Assembly (NCBI RefSeq): GCF_016859285.1
Contig: NC_053414.1
Location: 5,238,017-5,302,016, forward strand
Direction of reading: 5' to 3'
From: Xiphias gladius
Lineage: Eukaryota > Chordata > Actinopteri > Istiophoriformes > Xiphiidae
DNA length: 64,000 nt
Within the stretch, counting starts at the first letter, position 1. Each line of letters begins with the position of its first letter. Shown in pieces: positions 47,825 through 61,100 of this stretch. The notes beneath the pieces are model-generated. The model searched no databases. It had not been told where the DNA came from and was given only the letters and a program-made list of their open reading frames with translations. The translations under genes and the position numbers were made by a program.

Positions 47825-49903
47825 CTGCAAAGACACAATCAAGTTCAGTTCCGAACGCCGTGATGAAACGAGGAGCGGACAGGCGAGGCAAAGAGGAGTT
47901 CGTTACAAAGACGGCGGAAAAAAAGAAGATGACGGGGGAGGAGGAGGAGGCGAGGAGGTTACCTACCTAAGATTGAGAGCTGTGAAGGTCAAGGGGTCGA
48001 GCTCTTTTCACATGTCGCAGCCCTGCAGCTCTCAGCCTCCCAGCCTGGAGGGAAATTTAAAAAAAAAGCAGAGGAGGGCCAGGGAAGGGCCAGGGAAGAG
48101 GGAAGTCAGACATGGGTTCAACAGAGGCCGCAATGTGAATCACAAAGCAATAAAACAGCGAAAGTAAGCACATCCCTGCAGCACAGAGACGTGTTTGTTT
48201 GATCTGCACAGTAAGAAGTGACGACAGTCGTAAAGATGATAAAATACAGGCTTTAAATATGTCATTTTAATAACAAACCTCTGCACGTTGCTTAGAATAA
48301 AGCACTTTTTTAAACCTTTCGACAGGAGACACTTTCACAGAGTTAACTGCTGAAATTCTGTTTTGTTTTTTTTACTGTGATGTGTTTTTTCTTATATGTT
48401 GTGTTTACGGAGTGAAACCTTAATAAGGTCGGAGCTCTTTCTTGCCTGTTCAGCCATGGTGGCTGTCGTTGATTACATTAGCTGGCTGGTATTTCTATTA
48501 ATACATCCATTTATTCAACATGAAACAACATACTGTGGCTGCAGCTGCCAGAAATGTAGGACATATCACTTCCTGAGAGAGACCTGCCAACAATGGCTTT
48601 ACTGTGTGGAGCAGTATTCATGTGGCATTTGTAAATTCAGATTGTGGCTGTTTACCAACCAGCATTTGTCATTTCAGTACTACGTGTTGTTTGTAACACA
48701 AGCTTCGTCAAAAGATAACTTTGATATCGATTTGTTAAAAATTTCGCAGCCGGTACAGGAGCAAATGAAGGCAAAGCGATCGAGCTGTAAAGGCCAAAAG
48801 TTTAGAAAGATGAGCAGATTAAAGCTAAAGTTAAACATTTCTCAGAGGCAAAGAAAAATCACCTCACTGGTTGAGATAAAACTCACTGGGAGGAGTAAAA
48901 AAAAAAAAAGCCAAATCCTCCTCGCTTAATAATGCTGTATTGAAGGGGGCAGGAGAAGAGGAGAGAAGTTAATAATCTGAAGGCTAAACATTAGCACTCC
49001 TCCAGCTGACTGCTAAACGCGCTAAGACAGCTACGTTGACAGAGCCACACAGTTTTAAAGGACAAAACAAGTGCCACTGCATTCATTTCTTATTGTCAAC
49101 AAATCCCATGAACAGACCAAAATCAACAGTGTGTGAGTCCATCTCTCAATGCTTTCTGACTGTCCCTACCTACCGGTTCTTACTGAATCTGTTCAACCGT
49201 TAAAAAACAGGCAACCAATACATCCCATTTACAGGCTCGGTAATAAACTTAAACAGCTGGTCAATGTACTTTTTGGCGAACGTGACTCAAAACGGGGTAA
49301 ACTGTGTGTTTGTTTGGGACTATTCTTGGTTATGGGTTAATACACACTTGATGCTCTAGTAAGTATTTCCAGCAGCAGGAATGTGTATGTGGGACTGAGT
49401 GAAAATAAACTACAGTGTGTGTGTGAGTGTGCGTGTGTGTCTTTTCATGGTAATGAAGGAGCATATCACCCAGTGCAACAGTGTGACTCACTGATGTGTT
49501 TTTAATTGTTTCTTAACAACAATGGAGCTCTATGACAAAGGGGAATGAGCTGTATCAGGCTTTGGATGCACAGACGCTACTTGTTCGTCGGATCGCTTCA
49601 TTGTGGTTTTGGTCTTTTCACGGGATTTGTTGACCATAAGGAAAGTGTAGAACATCCTTAATCCTTTAACCGAGCCAACTTGTCCTCTAAAGAACTGCTT
49701 CTCCGACTCCGCCCAGTACGGTTTAACTCCACCAATGAGATAACTTCTGCCTGCGGAGGAGCTCTGCATTAATTAATGTTTGTGAAACCCAAAAAATCCA
49801 ATTCTGCCTTAGAGGAGAAGAAGAAGAGAGGGGGACACGGTGCAAACTGCTGATCAAATTTAGCTCCTTTCCGATGGGGACATGATGAAACACCGAGCAA
49901 CAC

Positions 49904-49905
<2 letters not shown>

Positions 49906-49939
<34 letters not shown>
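49906..49939. repeat. CA microsatellite
   Basis: About 16 perfect CA units in the crebrf-like 5' intron. Confidence 0.95.
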
Positions 49940-49942
<3 letters not shown>

Positions 49943-51384
49943 GGGAACAATGCAGACCTACTGTTTAGTACCTGTGGAAAACCCGGAGAAACCAGCTCAC
50001 ACTGACCCTGGTTCAGTGATTCGAGAACAATGTCATAATACGTTCTCTGTGGATTGACCTCAGGAACACAAGAATGAGGAAATGAGGATTTGCTGAGCAG
50101 TTATGACACTGCCTTGGCACGCCACGTGGAAAACGTGGTATTTGGCACACGGAGCAAGCCAGCTACCAACGTTCTGTTTATACAAACACTCATAAGACTC
50201 AGGCAGTGTTTTTAAGTAGATAACAAACTGGCGGAATGAATGCAACAACCCCAGCAACCTACAAACGTAAAAGGATAGAATTCTTTATGATAAAGTTACA
50301 GCAGAGGTACCCTGTGTGTGTTTTATGTCAGTAGTTTCCTTGTATCAACAGCACAACTTGCTCAGGTGCCAGTTGCGAGGGTTTCTGCTCTCACTTAAAA
50401 ATTTTCAAAAAGCCCCATATGATCCTTGTATTTTGCGTGGAGGCTCGATCGGAGAGACTCTTGGGACCATACCAGCTATCGTTCTGTCGGAGAAGGAGCC
50501 ACGTCTGTCAAACTATTTTATGCCTCATGCCGCAAACAAGAATGAAAGAGGCAAACTCGTTCATCTCAATGGCCCGCTCCTTTACCATTTCATTTAACCT
50601 GCTCTTTCTGACGGCAGCGTGCTTTTCCAGGCATTTGCTGTTTTTACAAGGTAAATTTACAGAGTGACTCCAATGTAACCAAACAGATTCTTGTTTATAT
50701 TTGTCCGTACCCCAGCTGATATAGGAGCCGGGCATGCCTTTGCGAAACCGCAACCCTTGCAATCATTTGTTGTGTGTTGGTTCAACATAAGGCTTGGTCC
50801 AAAGGTCTCCTTGCTCATAAACAGACACAGTGACAGGCAGAGTTCCCTGTACGACAACAGGGAAACAAAGGCAAATTTCTTCATGAGAAACTACTACTGG
50901 GTCAATAACCGTCGGCTTTACGTTCAGCCAATAATTCATCGGGCCCTCTGTAAACAAGACTCCGCATTCGAAGCAGATGCCAACACAAGCTTATGTAACA
51001 ACCACACCGAATGCACAATGACCACGCAAAAACACGTACGATAGCATTCACAGTGTGATGGGATTATGGTTCATGTAGAGCAGTTTCGTGCATGAAATAA
51101 GTCACTTTTCCTTGTTACGTACACTGCTCCACAGACGACCTTTAAATGTCTTCTCAACCTCACAGCCACTTGCGATTTCCAGCCACATGTATACTTACAG
51201 CTAACTCTCGTATTGGTGTACAAGTAATGCGCTGGGGCAATTATCCCGAAGACTGTAAGCACAGAATATGCAAAATGCAAATGACCCCTTGTTTTAGCAA
51301 CAAGCGGTTATGTAAAACAGGGCAGGGTATTCAAATGAATTAGAACCATGGCATAATATAACTTACCAAAACACGCTTTATTCT

Positions 51385-51625
51385 AGGGCTAGGACTAAAG
51401 ATTATTTTGTCATCGATTAATCTGCAGTTTGTTTTCTCAATTCATTGGTTAATTGTTTGGTCTATAAAATGTCTGAAAATGGTTCAAAAAATAAATCAAA
51501 ATCAAAAAAAAAAAAAAAAAGCCGACCATAATTTCCCAAAGTCCAAGGCTCTTCAAACAGCTGGTTTTGTTTAACCAACAGTCTACAATCCAAATATATT
51601 CAATTTACTATTACATAAGACAAAG
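51385..51625. repeat. Teleost GATTAATCG-type dispersed repeat
   Basis: Starts CTAGGGCTAGGACTAAAGATT, then CATCGATTAATCTGCAG and TTTGGTCTATAAAATGTCTG. It is the copy here that keeps the central GATTAATC block best. Confidence 0.7.
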
Positions 51626-53800
51626 AAACGCAACAAATCCTCACAATTGAGAATGAGAATGGCTCCAATTGGGTATTTTGGACAAATGTTATCACTGCAA
51701 GGGGTAAAAGGTAGGCCTGTGTAAACGTGAGGTTACTATACCTCAGCATCAGTGCTCCGATGTGTTTCTAGGTTCTGAGAACAGCGTGGTGCTTCTAACC
51801 CCCCGTACGGCATCGCCACTTTCCCGGCGAAAGGCAGCGGTTGTATAGTAAGTTTCAAAATAAAAGTATTCCAGGATTACTATAGCAACGGACGATTCCT
51901 GTCATCCAACCATGCGCCAAACATATGTGAGAGTGGAAGCGAGTCATCCTGACAGTGGACCATGATTCACATTTAGAACATGAGCAGCCTGACCAGACAA
52001 TGAACCTTTAGCAGCTGGAGGCCTATTTAGAAAAAAAAAAAACATTCATTAGGACAGAGGACAGCTCGGTAACGGATGGATGGAGGTTACGCACGGAGAG
52101 ACGAGAACTGGGTCGGGGGGGGGGGGGGGGGTAAAAAGTAAATGAGGCAGGAGCCCTTAAAAAATAGGCTTGGATGGTAAAAGAGTGTCCCCGAAAAACA
52201 GCGAGGACGAGACGGGAGAGCATGGGAGAGGAGAGACGATCTGCCTGTCGCTCTGTCTGGGAAGCCAATTTGCCGAATTAAAGCTCCAAAAATCTGGGCG
52301 GCGGACAAAGCTCTGTCTCGCCTGGGAAAATCTCCCTCTCTCCTCCCGTCAAATCAAAGAACCCGAATCACGGCGAAGAAAGAAAGGATACGAACAAACA
52401 CCCTGAGCGCCCTGGACGCAACCCTCCGCCCCCCCTCTGCGTGTCCTTGGAGCTCCGACTCCCGTAACTACGGAGAGCCAAAGTGGCCCCGGTCTGCCGC
52501 CCCTCGACCAGTCTCGCTCCCTGTCCATCCGGTGCGCGTCCACAAGTCTCCCCGAAAAAAAAAAAAAGCCAAAAAGCAAAAAAAAAAACAAAAAAAACAA
52601 CCCATAAACCCTTCAATCTGCCGATGAACCGATCGGTGCCACAGAACCAATGGGGCATAACGGTGCTGTGTTTCCGCACAGCTGGATACAACAGCGGCAG
52701 CACATACGGAGCGAGAGCAGGGAAGAGAAGGTGCCATGGTGGCAGCCGGCAGTGTGTCCCGCATGGCACGGCGAGCCGAAGAGCCGCACTTCCACGTCCA
52801 GAGGCTCTCCTCTATTTCACACTGCACGTTCACATTTCATGCATTTTTATTTTATTTCTTTCTTTTAAATAACGCAAAAAAAAAAAAACAACAACCAAAA
52901 AACCCCCCTACCAGAAGCAGCCACCACGCGTCGGGACAACAGGGCCGAGACAACAGGGATCCTTTCAGCGCACAGACAACAATAAAAAATGGGGCGCAGC
53001 TGGCAGTGCCACCGGATGTCCAATATTAATTGTTAATACGGCCGATTTCTGAGCATGTGGGCCGGCTCCGGCGTTTTAACGGCTCCAGCTACATGGACAG
53101 GTATAAAGTCTGCTCTCTGTCTTCGCGACCCCCGGACTTTTGTTAAATATCAGAGTTGGGGACCGAGGGATAAATCGCCGAACAAGTTTGGCTGGTGCTT
53201 GTCCACCTGCAGGTGCTGCTGGAGGTTGTTGGCGGCGGCGGTGGTGGTAATGGTGCAGGCCCGGGCAAGTTCTACTCGGTATGAGTTTATCAGCATAAAA
53301 CTGTAAAGTTAGGGCTATTAATGGGGAGGGAAACAAAACAAAACAAAAACACACACAGACACACACAGACACACACACACACGCACGCTGGGAACAATTT
53401 TTATCCGAATACGTATGCGCAAGAAATACGGGACATGTATCCAAAATGTAGTATGAATGTATAATGTATCGTGGAAAAAAAGGGGGTTGTTGAAATGCAG
53501 TCGGGCTGTGGTTTTAAAACCCAGATATGCTCCCGGTACCGGGGAGCAGTGCCGCCCCGTCAGAAAGCTCCTATGTCCATTGAATCCCTGGACATGATGC
53601 GTTCAACACATCCCAAGTCAAGTGTAGTTCTGTGCCGTGCATGCTACTGTATGTAAATCCATGTGAAAGTAGCCATTTTTTTTTTTTATCATAGAAGACC
53701 GTTAAAAGCCTACATCTTTTTTTTTTTAAATGTCTTCGGTTTTTTAAATATTTTTCAACAACTTCTCGGTCGTCAAAACTTGACGTAAATGCGCACTTAC

Positions 53801-54300
53801 TCGGCCGCGGGCGAGAGGCGCCGCGAGATGGGCTCTACCTTATCGCGGCGTCCTAGGATGTCCCCTTCGGAGTTAAGGCTCCTCCGGACCGGGGTAAAAT
53901 GTCGGCCTCGGCCTCTCCAGATGATATGAAAACGCACCATCCACGGAGAGGAGCAGAGGGGGGGAGCCCGCGTGGACAACGGCGGCGGCCGCTCAGCCCA
54001 GAAAATCCCTTCCAGCCCTCCGCCGCATGCAGGAAGTTAGTTCACAGCAGTACCGAGCTGGCCTGTATGGCGGACAAACGGGACAGAAAAGACGGTTGTA
54101 GGACTGTTGAACACCCCCCCTCCCCACCCCCGTCCCCTCCCCTCATCCTCTCCTCCTCCTCCTCCTCCACCACCACCTCGTCCTCCCCTTCGTGCCCCCC
54201 CCCACCATTGGTGCAGAAGCATACCGTTTTGGAGATGAGAGTGTGGGAGAATAAAAGCAGCCGTAGCTCCCATTAAGCTAATTCCTTGATTAATAAAGTT
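53801..54300 (-). promoter_or_regulatory. crebrf: crebrf-like first (non-coding) exon and CpG-rich promoter
   Basis: On the minus strand CCGCGGCCGA is followed by GTAAGTGCG, a strong donor (GT at 53800-53799), in CpG-rich DNA. This is the best candidate for the end of 5' UTR exon 1, joining the acceptor before 47824 over a ~6-kb intron. The plus strand at 54112-54205 is strongly C-rich, so the sense strand is G-rich. A CRE-like TGACGTAA lies at 53781-53788, just inside the intron. The start site is not visible directly; 54.2-54.6 kb is likely. Confidence 0.5.
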
Positions 54301-54515
54301 TAACCGGCTCGTACGGCGGACCCCCCATCTGTGCCCGACACGGTGCCGGCTTTCAAAACGAGACGGGCGGACACTTTCTCCACCGGCTCCGCTGTTTAAA
54401 AAACACTTTTTTTTTTCTTCGTCTTATTTTTTTATTTTTTTTTGATACTCAGAGAAGAAGACATATAGCGAGATGTGGATGGTGTGGATCCGCGGGTGTT
54501 TTGTACAGGCTAAGC

Positions 54516-54568
54516 ACCTCTTTGTTGTTGTTGTTGTTGTGGTGGTGGTGGCGGCGGCGGCGGCGGCT
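54516..54568. repeat. GTT/GTG/GCG trinucleotide tract
   Basis: TTG units pass into TGG and then CGG units within ~50 bp at the edge of the crebrf-like CpG-rich promoter. No reading frame is supported across it. Confidence 0.85.
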
Positions 54569-54703
54569 GTGTACGCGGTGGTTAGCTACATTTTTTCGGG
54601 GCTCCGCCGACCGTGAAGACGGAGAAAGTAGTTGCGAGCGACTGACCTGATCGAAATGGGAAGTGTGTCAGCTGTAAAAACAGTCGCAGCTCTCATCGGC
54701 GGA

Positions 54704-54820
54704 CTGGGGAGGGGGGGGGCGAGGGGGTGGGGCCGCAGGAGGGAGGGCGGGCGGGCGGCCAGGCCGGGGGTAGGCTGGGGGCAGGGCGGTGGGGCCGGAT
54801 GGATGGATGAGGAGGGGGCG
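54704..54820 (+). other. G-rich, potential G-quadruplex tract
   Basis: Many G runs of 3-9 within ~115 bp on the plus strand (GGGGAGGGGGGGGGCGAGGGGG, then GGGCGGGCGGGCGG and others). It lies just upstream of the inferred crebrf-like start. Confidence 0.7.
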
Positions 54821-55379
54821 GTTGGAGTTCACGAATGATCGCGTAGACCGAGTGTCACTTTCCCAGAGGTTAGTGCGCCGAGCTTCCGGCCGGGGCTGGT
54901 TTTCGAGTTAAGAGTCGCGTCGAAGCTCACTGCAAAAGTGGGAACATCCGTTTGATAAAAATTGAGTCGAAAATTTAAACCGGGCATTTATATCATCCTA
55001 CTACTACGGTGTTCCTTTCATTTCAGTCAGATTTTTTCCTTTTTTTTTTTTTTTGCAATGATAGATATTGGTTTGAAATTGCTTCTTTTTCTGGAATTAA
55101 CCATTTGGTACAGATTAAATACAGGATACAAGCTGGCAGTCTTCATAACTCGTTTTGTTCTGGATGATCCTTTTCAATTTAAAGTTTGAAAAGTTTACAC
55201 CAATTTAACAACTCATTACAGTCAACCGAACAATATTACAAGAATATTTCAGCCCAATAGTAATCTATGATATGTCTTCACTTGACTCGTGTCCTGTGTG
55301 TTTTATGTTTGTTTTTCTTTCTTTTTTTTTTTTTGGAAAGTACTTTCCAACATACATAGAATACATTTCGCCTCGTCAG

Positions 55380-55900
55380 TTCTTCTTCGGTCCGCGTGTC
55401 AAGAGTAGAAAGTCATCAGGCGTGTCGCCTCCCCGAGATACCGGTCCGCTTTTACTGTGAAAAGCGCGCCGCCACGTTTCCGGTGTCGTGGTGGGGCACG
55501 GCGGATCATATGAGGCCAGTGAAAACGGATATGGTTTGTATCTACGACACGGCGTCGTCAGAGGGGCGGGGTCGCACGACCCGTCTTTAAGGACACCGGG
55601 AGAACTGGGGCTGTGAACCCACTGACCCCGGCAGGGGCCCCGGGCTGCCTCGGAGCAGAGCTCGGCTGGAACCGCTTGGCTTCCATGCCGACGCGTTCAA
55701 CGGCGGAGCGGCCTCCGCGGCGGGTTTCGTGCCGCGACTCAGCGGCCGCTACACAGCCTCTCCTGCATGGCGAAACCCCGCGGTGCCTGCCGGTGTACTT
55801 TTCGGCGGGTGAAAGTGACGAGTCCGTGCCCTCGTTAGTAAAAACTGGGGCAGACAAAACAGGACAACCGCCCCTCAGCATAGGACAGTCCTACACCTTG
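55380..55900. promoter_or_regulatory. Second CpG-rich island
   Basis: Dense CpG between AT-rich flanks, ~0.5 kb downstream of the G-rich tract and separated from the crebrf-like promoter by AT-rich DNA (54950-55370). No exon could be assigned. It may be an alternative promoter or distal regulatory element. Confidence 0.35.
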
Positions 55901-56900
55901 GAAAAAAAATGACCATAAAGTTCAGTCACCACCTCTTTTAAACAAAAAACATTCTAACTTCCTGAACGCTGGTTTTATGGCGTGGACCGTATAGCTGGGG
56001 GTACCTAATAAAGTGGCAACTGACTGCACAGAAGAATTTGAATACATTCATCACAGTGATATATTTGTTCATAATAGAACGCAACCAGGTGCCATTGCAG
56101 TCGGGCGATGTGATGACAAAGACCGTGAGACCGTCAGCTGTCAGAGGATGTGACACTCCTTAAATATCTCTGGTTGTGTTGGAACAAAGATTGGATTTTA
56201 TCTACTTATTACTTTTGCTTCAATGTGACGAAGTATTTGCATTTTTCACGTGTTTAATCTGCTGCATTAACCGAAGTTTCTGACGATTTTATTAAGGATT
56301 TTGTCCATACTGCCCACTCCTGGTTGTCATTGACAATAAGTCAAGGTTGCTGTCTGAAAGTGCTGCCATAATTTGTTATGTTGCTCTCAATTTAGTGTTT
56401 CTCTAAAGTTTATTTAAATACATACACTACATACCACAATCCTTTGAGAACCAAATTTAAGGGATCCTTATCAAAATGTTCCTTTCAAAACGGAATAGAA
56501 ATTACCGGCCAATATAATTATGATTCTTGGGATATTTTTAACTATGAAAGATCAACACGATCAGGTCCCCCCAGTATCTTTCAGCCTTAATACAGTATAT
56601 ATTTAAACTCTTTCTGGCGGTATGAAGAGAGATTAAAATGTGCATCCGCCGGCTCGCAGCTTTTCCCCCTTGCAATGAAAAGACCCATCCATCTACAGCC
56701 CAGCCAGTGTTATTTAGGCCAGCTCATATAGCCTTTTGCATAAAGATCGTTAAATCTTAATGCACTCTCAGAGGAGAGCAGGTTGTTGTGGCGCACGAGT
56801 ACATTAAGCCATATTTTATGAATATTACATAGGATAAGCCGTGGGGTGTTTGTGTTTATCTGTATCTGTCACTCACCGCCCATATGTGTGGGCCTCTAGG

Positions 56901-56901
<1 letters not shown>

Positions 56902-56937
<36 letters not shown>
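56902..56937. repeat. GT microsatellite
   Basis: About 17 near-perfect GT units. Confidence 0.95.
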
Positions 56938-56941
<4 letters not shown>

Positions 56942-57984
56942 CCCTTAAATAATGTGCATGAATTAGGCATTCATCTGTTGAAACAGAAAATGTAGGCCAG
57001 GGCTTGGGTGTATTATACTTAAAGGACAACATTGCAGTTTTCGTTAAGTGGGCTCTGTGCCGTTCTTCAGGAGAGGCCGAATGAATATCACAGTGTTATC
57101 ACGCCCTTATCTTCCGTTCTCCGTTGTGACCGGGAGACAGTGTGAATCATTGTTGGTCAATCAGTCACAAGAACGCTGTGGCTTTTTCAAAATGTCACAG
57201 GGACTTAATGGGCTGTTTACTCATTACTCTGCAGCCATGGTGAGACTGCGGTGCTGCCGCCACCGCTCGTTTATTTGCGGCCGTGAATTATAGATGAATG
57301 TTTGTCCTCGTAGATGGTAACCTAAGAGGACAGTGGGGTAGACAAACAACAGTCATTTCATGTAACATAATCACAACCAAGAACAACTATTCGTGCTGAG
57401 CATACTGGTACATTACTACCACCCCCGACAATACATATTCACGCAACGTGTTGTTTTATCGCTTAGGTCTTTGAGCCGTTCCCGAGCTCGAGCGTTCGTC
57501 GTGCTTTTATCGCTCTGATGAAACGAGCATTTCGAGGGGAAGCAGCTACGGTTTAGACCTCGTTAATGGCCTCCCGTGGATCCAAAATACATTGATGTTG
57601 GCAAAAGACTAAAGTGGAGGCCACGTGTGTTTAGCTAGCCCTGATCCAGGGCCGCTATACCAACACCTACCAAACACGATCCCGTCGAGCTGTATATCGC
57701 CGTTTTAGGAACTTCGGTGCTCAGGAGTTCGCCGAGCAATGTTTGAAATGTGAACTCACCGAAAGAAAAGTCAACTTATAAATAAATAGTGACCTATTTG
57801 AAGAAATGGAGTCAACAATAGGGCCAGTGTAAGCTAATAAAATAAAACATGACTTACTCTCACACTGGAGTTCGGGTGATTTCCATTAAATGTAAAAAAA
57901 AAGAAAAAGGAGGCCATTTGTGACGAGCATGTCTGAAGAAGCAAACTGCCGGTGGCGCGGGGGTCGAAATGGCAGCCACCGTTT

Positions 57985-58110
57985 CTCTCTTTGCCTCCAG
58001 ATGGTGCCCATCCGCCTCGCTACCTGAAATGCTGACCCCAGACCCCTACTGCCGAATTAGTCTTTCTGCCTGCAGGTGGCGCAGGCCGGACTGGAACTGT
58101 TTTCAGTGGC
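57985..58110. repeat. Dispersed short repeat, copy B
   Basis: Shares the ordered blocks CTGCCTGCAGGTGGC and GGACTGGAACTG with copy A at 18402-18510, same orientation. Confidence 0.5.
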
Positions 58111-61100
58111 ACTGTGTGTCCTTGTTAAGGACTGGGTACAAGGAGGCCAGTGCTGTCCATCTACGTGCCAGTCCGTAAAGCCTGTGCTGGAATCACATTT
58201 TCAAATTTAACTTGTTCATTTCATTTTTCAATTGTGTGTTAATCAGTTCCTTTTTTTCTAAAATCTCGTAGCGGGTTTCGGAGCTTGAGTCCCATTGTGG
58301 TGTAACTTGTGTTTGTGAGGCTTGACTGCTTTTCCACCTCGATAAGATTCTGGATAAAACGTGTCCATTTCCATCTGCTATATTGGCAGCTTCAGTACAG
58401 GAACGCAAGTATCACTTCCAGCCTCTGAGAGCAAACCAGCTTATTTGAGAGCAGATAAATGTACTTTACCTTTTTAGTCTACCACTTTCCAGCTCCTCCG
58501 GCTTTTCTTTCGATCAACAAAAGAGTCAAATTCGTTGAGGGAACAGCTCCTTTGGTTCTTCGTTGCGACGAGGGAGCAGGTCTTCGTCTGTTCTCCGAGG
58601 AAAAATGCCCGCACCTGATAGCTCAGCCCAGTTAAACCAGTGCGTATGAAGCCTTGCATGCCACCGTGGGGAGCTCGCGTGAGGGAGTCAGCCGTGTCCT
58701 TGATTGCCAAGGTAACTTGATAGAGCTGCCACGGTCCTTCGCCAGGGCCCCACCCTTTCACAGGCGGTGCAACGACATCGGCTTCAGGGTTGACACTTCA
58801 TACATCATTTTCGGTATTTTCTTCTTTGTGCACAAACTCACGCAGGACTCTAAGTGATATAATGTAACTCCAAAAATCCCTCCGAATACCTCGGACATTC
58901 ACGAGAAAGAGTGCAAGAGGCTTTGGATCCGAGGCGATGCGTGTTTTTGTGTGCACGTGTGTACTTGTTATTGTATCCTTGCGAGGTGAGATTAAACTTG
59001 TATAAGGGGACGGCGTTAATTTTAGGTGACTGTGAAATGCTGAGTCACGCGCAGAATCTAGATCCTCGGGTCAAATGGCTTTGCACTCGTAGCGCTGCAT
59101 CCCGCCCGCCCAGGAGGAATGTTACTAATGTCAACAGAGCAGTCAGATTGTATGAGACATGTAGTTTCTTTTATTGGGTGTTTTCACATACGATGCCACT
59201 CGCACAGAAGCACTTCACACTAATACAAGGTCACATATAGGAACTCATCCCCACCAACGGTTAGATCTGTGATTTTAGCAGATTTTTGTTACCATGGTGA
59301 CTCTTAACACACACACACACACAAAAAAAAGTATCTATCTTTATCTCCATCTATGTTGCCAGGAATATTTAACAGATTAACAGCAGCCAGTTGTCGAAAG
59401 AACTGCACTGATTCATCAGAAAAGGAAAAGAAAACCGAGAATTTGACTTATTTTTGGGGTGGCTTCACAGCCAGCAGTGTTGGACAGGGTTGATCTGAAG
59501 TCTGGACCGTTCGCTGCTGTAGTCTAGTTTGTTTGGTCCAGTGCCGTCCGATGATTCACTGAGACTGAAAATGTGATTATGTCCTTTTGGGGGCTAATTG
59601 CAGCCTGTTTGCTTGTGAGTGGGATGGCTAATGTAATACAAATTGAATACAGGATGCAAACCCAAAAACACAAGAGTTTGTGGGTACATCCGATAGGCGG
59701 CAGTTAATGGTTTGGAAAGCCTGACAGGAGAAAATGAAATGAGGGCAGACCACAGTGTGGACTGAAGCTCATCCTGGACTTTTTCTCCGTGTGCTCTCAG
59801 CTCAGTACGAACACCAGAGCCCTGAACGCAGGACCTGGTATCAGATTTGTTTTGAACCTCCACCAACACAAACCTTTCGAACCTAGCGGCTTGACATGTT
59901 ACCAAAGCTCCTTCCAACAAAGGAGCTACTTGTGAGACCATGTGACTTTTGTTTACAAGCTCCGGTTCACTTGGAATTGGGCAGAGTGAAAATAAACACC
60001 GGCATGCCACAAAGTCGGCTTTCCTGGCAGGGGAAGTCTACTTTTTCTGGTACGATCAGATGTGATCACGGCCTATTTGATGTGGGTCCCCACCTATGTA
60101 ATAGACTGTACGGCGCACTGTTGTATACACTGCTGTGTATCCACGTCTAGATGCCTGCCACCACCACGACTACCGGAGAGGGCTGGAGGAAAAGATACAA
60201 CGCAATTTGGTCTTTCTAAAAAGTAGCTGTATATTGATTTTGTTTTTGTTTTTTTTTTGTTTTTGTTTTTTTTGTTTTTGTTTTTTTTTTTGGCTGAAGC
60301 AAAGTGGTTTTAGAGAGAAGGGAGGGGAGGGACAGCGTCGAGGAAGGAGGGAGGGAGGAAGAAAAGGGGTAGTCGGGGCTGGAGATGGGGAGTGGGAGGA
60401 GGGAAATGTAGTTGTGGTAATGGCTGACTCTTAAAGCATCAGGAGGAGGCAGGTGTGTCAACACCTGCATCTTATTCAAGGCAAATGTTTTTTCTTTTAA
60501 AAAACAACAAAAAAAAAGCAAAAGACGAGGCTAGCTAGGTAAGCCTGACCAGTGGCGGAGGGGAGGGAACATAATATGTGCTGCGACGCGGGTGTACATT
60601 CGTACCCAAGAGCTGCGCTGCCAGTGTCCTCCCCCGCACTATCATGACCCACATCAAAAACTTCAAGCTCTCAAGACACTATCTGTGAGTTGACTATACG
60701 TCCAGAACGCCACCAAAGCACAAAACCGCGCGGCTAATTTGGGGCCAGCTGAGCCCCCTCGCCGCAGCGCCGGGAAAGAGATGCGAGCGTTACGCTGCGC
60801 TGACAGAGGAGACTGCAGTCACCAGAGATGACCTTGACCCCCGGACCTCTGGCAGCTGACTCCTCCGGTTGGTGGTAGTGTAAACACACGGTAACGTTCC
60901 TCCATACGCCAACGCATGTGTACAGACCAACATATGCACACAGGGCGGCACAGTTAGTACAGCACGGTTGGCACACACCGTACCTGTGCCATTACTGTAT
61001 ATACGTGCTATTAATCACAACGACTAGTCCTGTTTTAAGTTAATTCACTAACAATATTGGGGGATTTTTTTTGAAGACATCATTTTGATTATTTCCGGCA

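Larger units (their letters stand above)
47825..53798 (-). other. crebrf: 5' UTR intron of crebrf-like, no second gene recognised
   Basis: About 6 kb between the proposed first exon and the exon carrying the start codon. It holds a CA tract at 49906-49939, a GATTAATCG-type repeat at 51385-51625, a G run at 52116-52131 and CpG-rich patches around 52.2-53.3 kb that could include another first exon. A 178-codon plus-strand ORF at 48396-48929 has no recognised domain. Confidence 0.45.

Noticed and set aside
48396..48929. 178-codon plus-strand ORF in the crebrf-like 5' intron
   Set aside because: No recognised domain, low-complexity Lys-rich end, AT-rich DNA and no splice or promoter support. A chance ORF or repeat-derived sequence is more likely.
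52349..52872. Overlapping ORFs on both strands at 52.3-52.9 kb
   Set aside because: CpG-rich DNA with A runs gives open frames in both directions; no recognisable protein. It may be an alternative first exon, but nothing supports coding.
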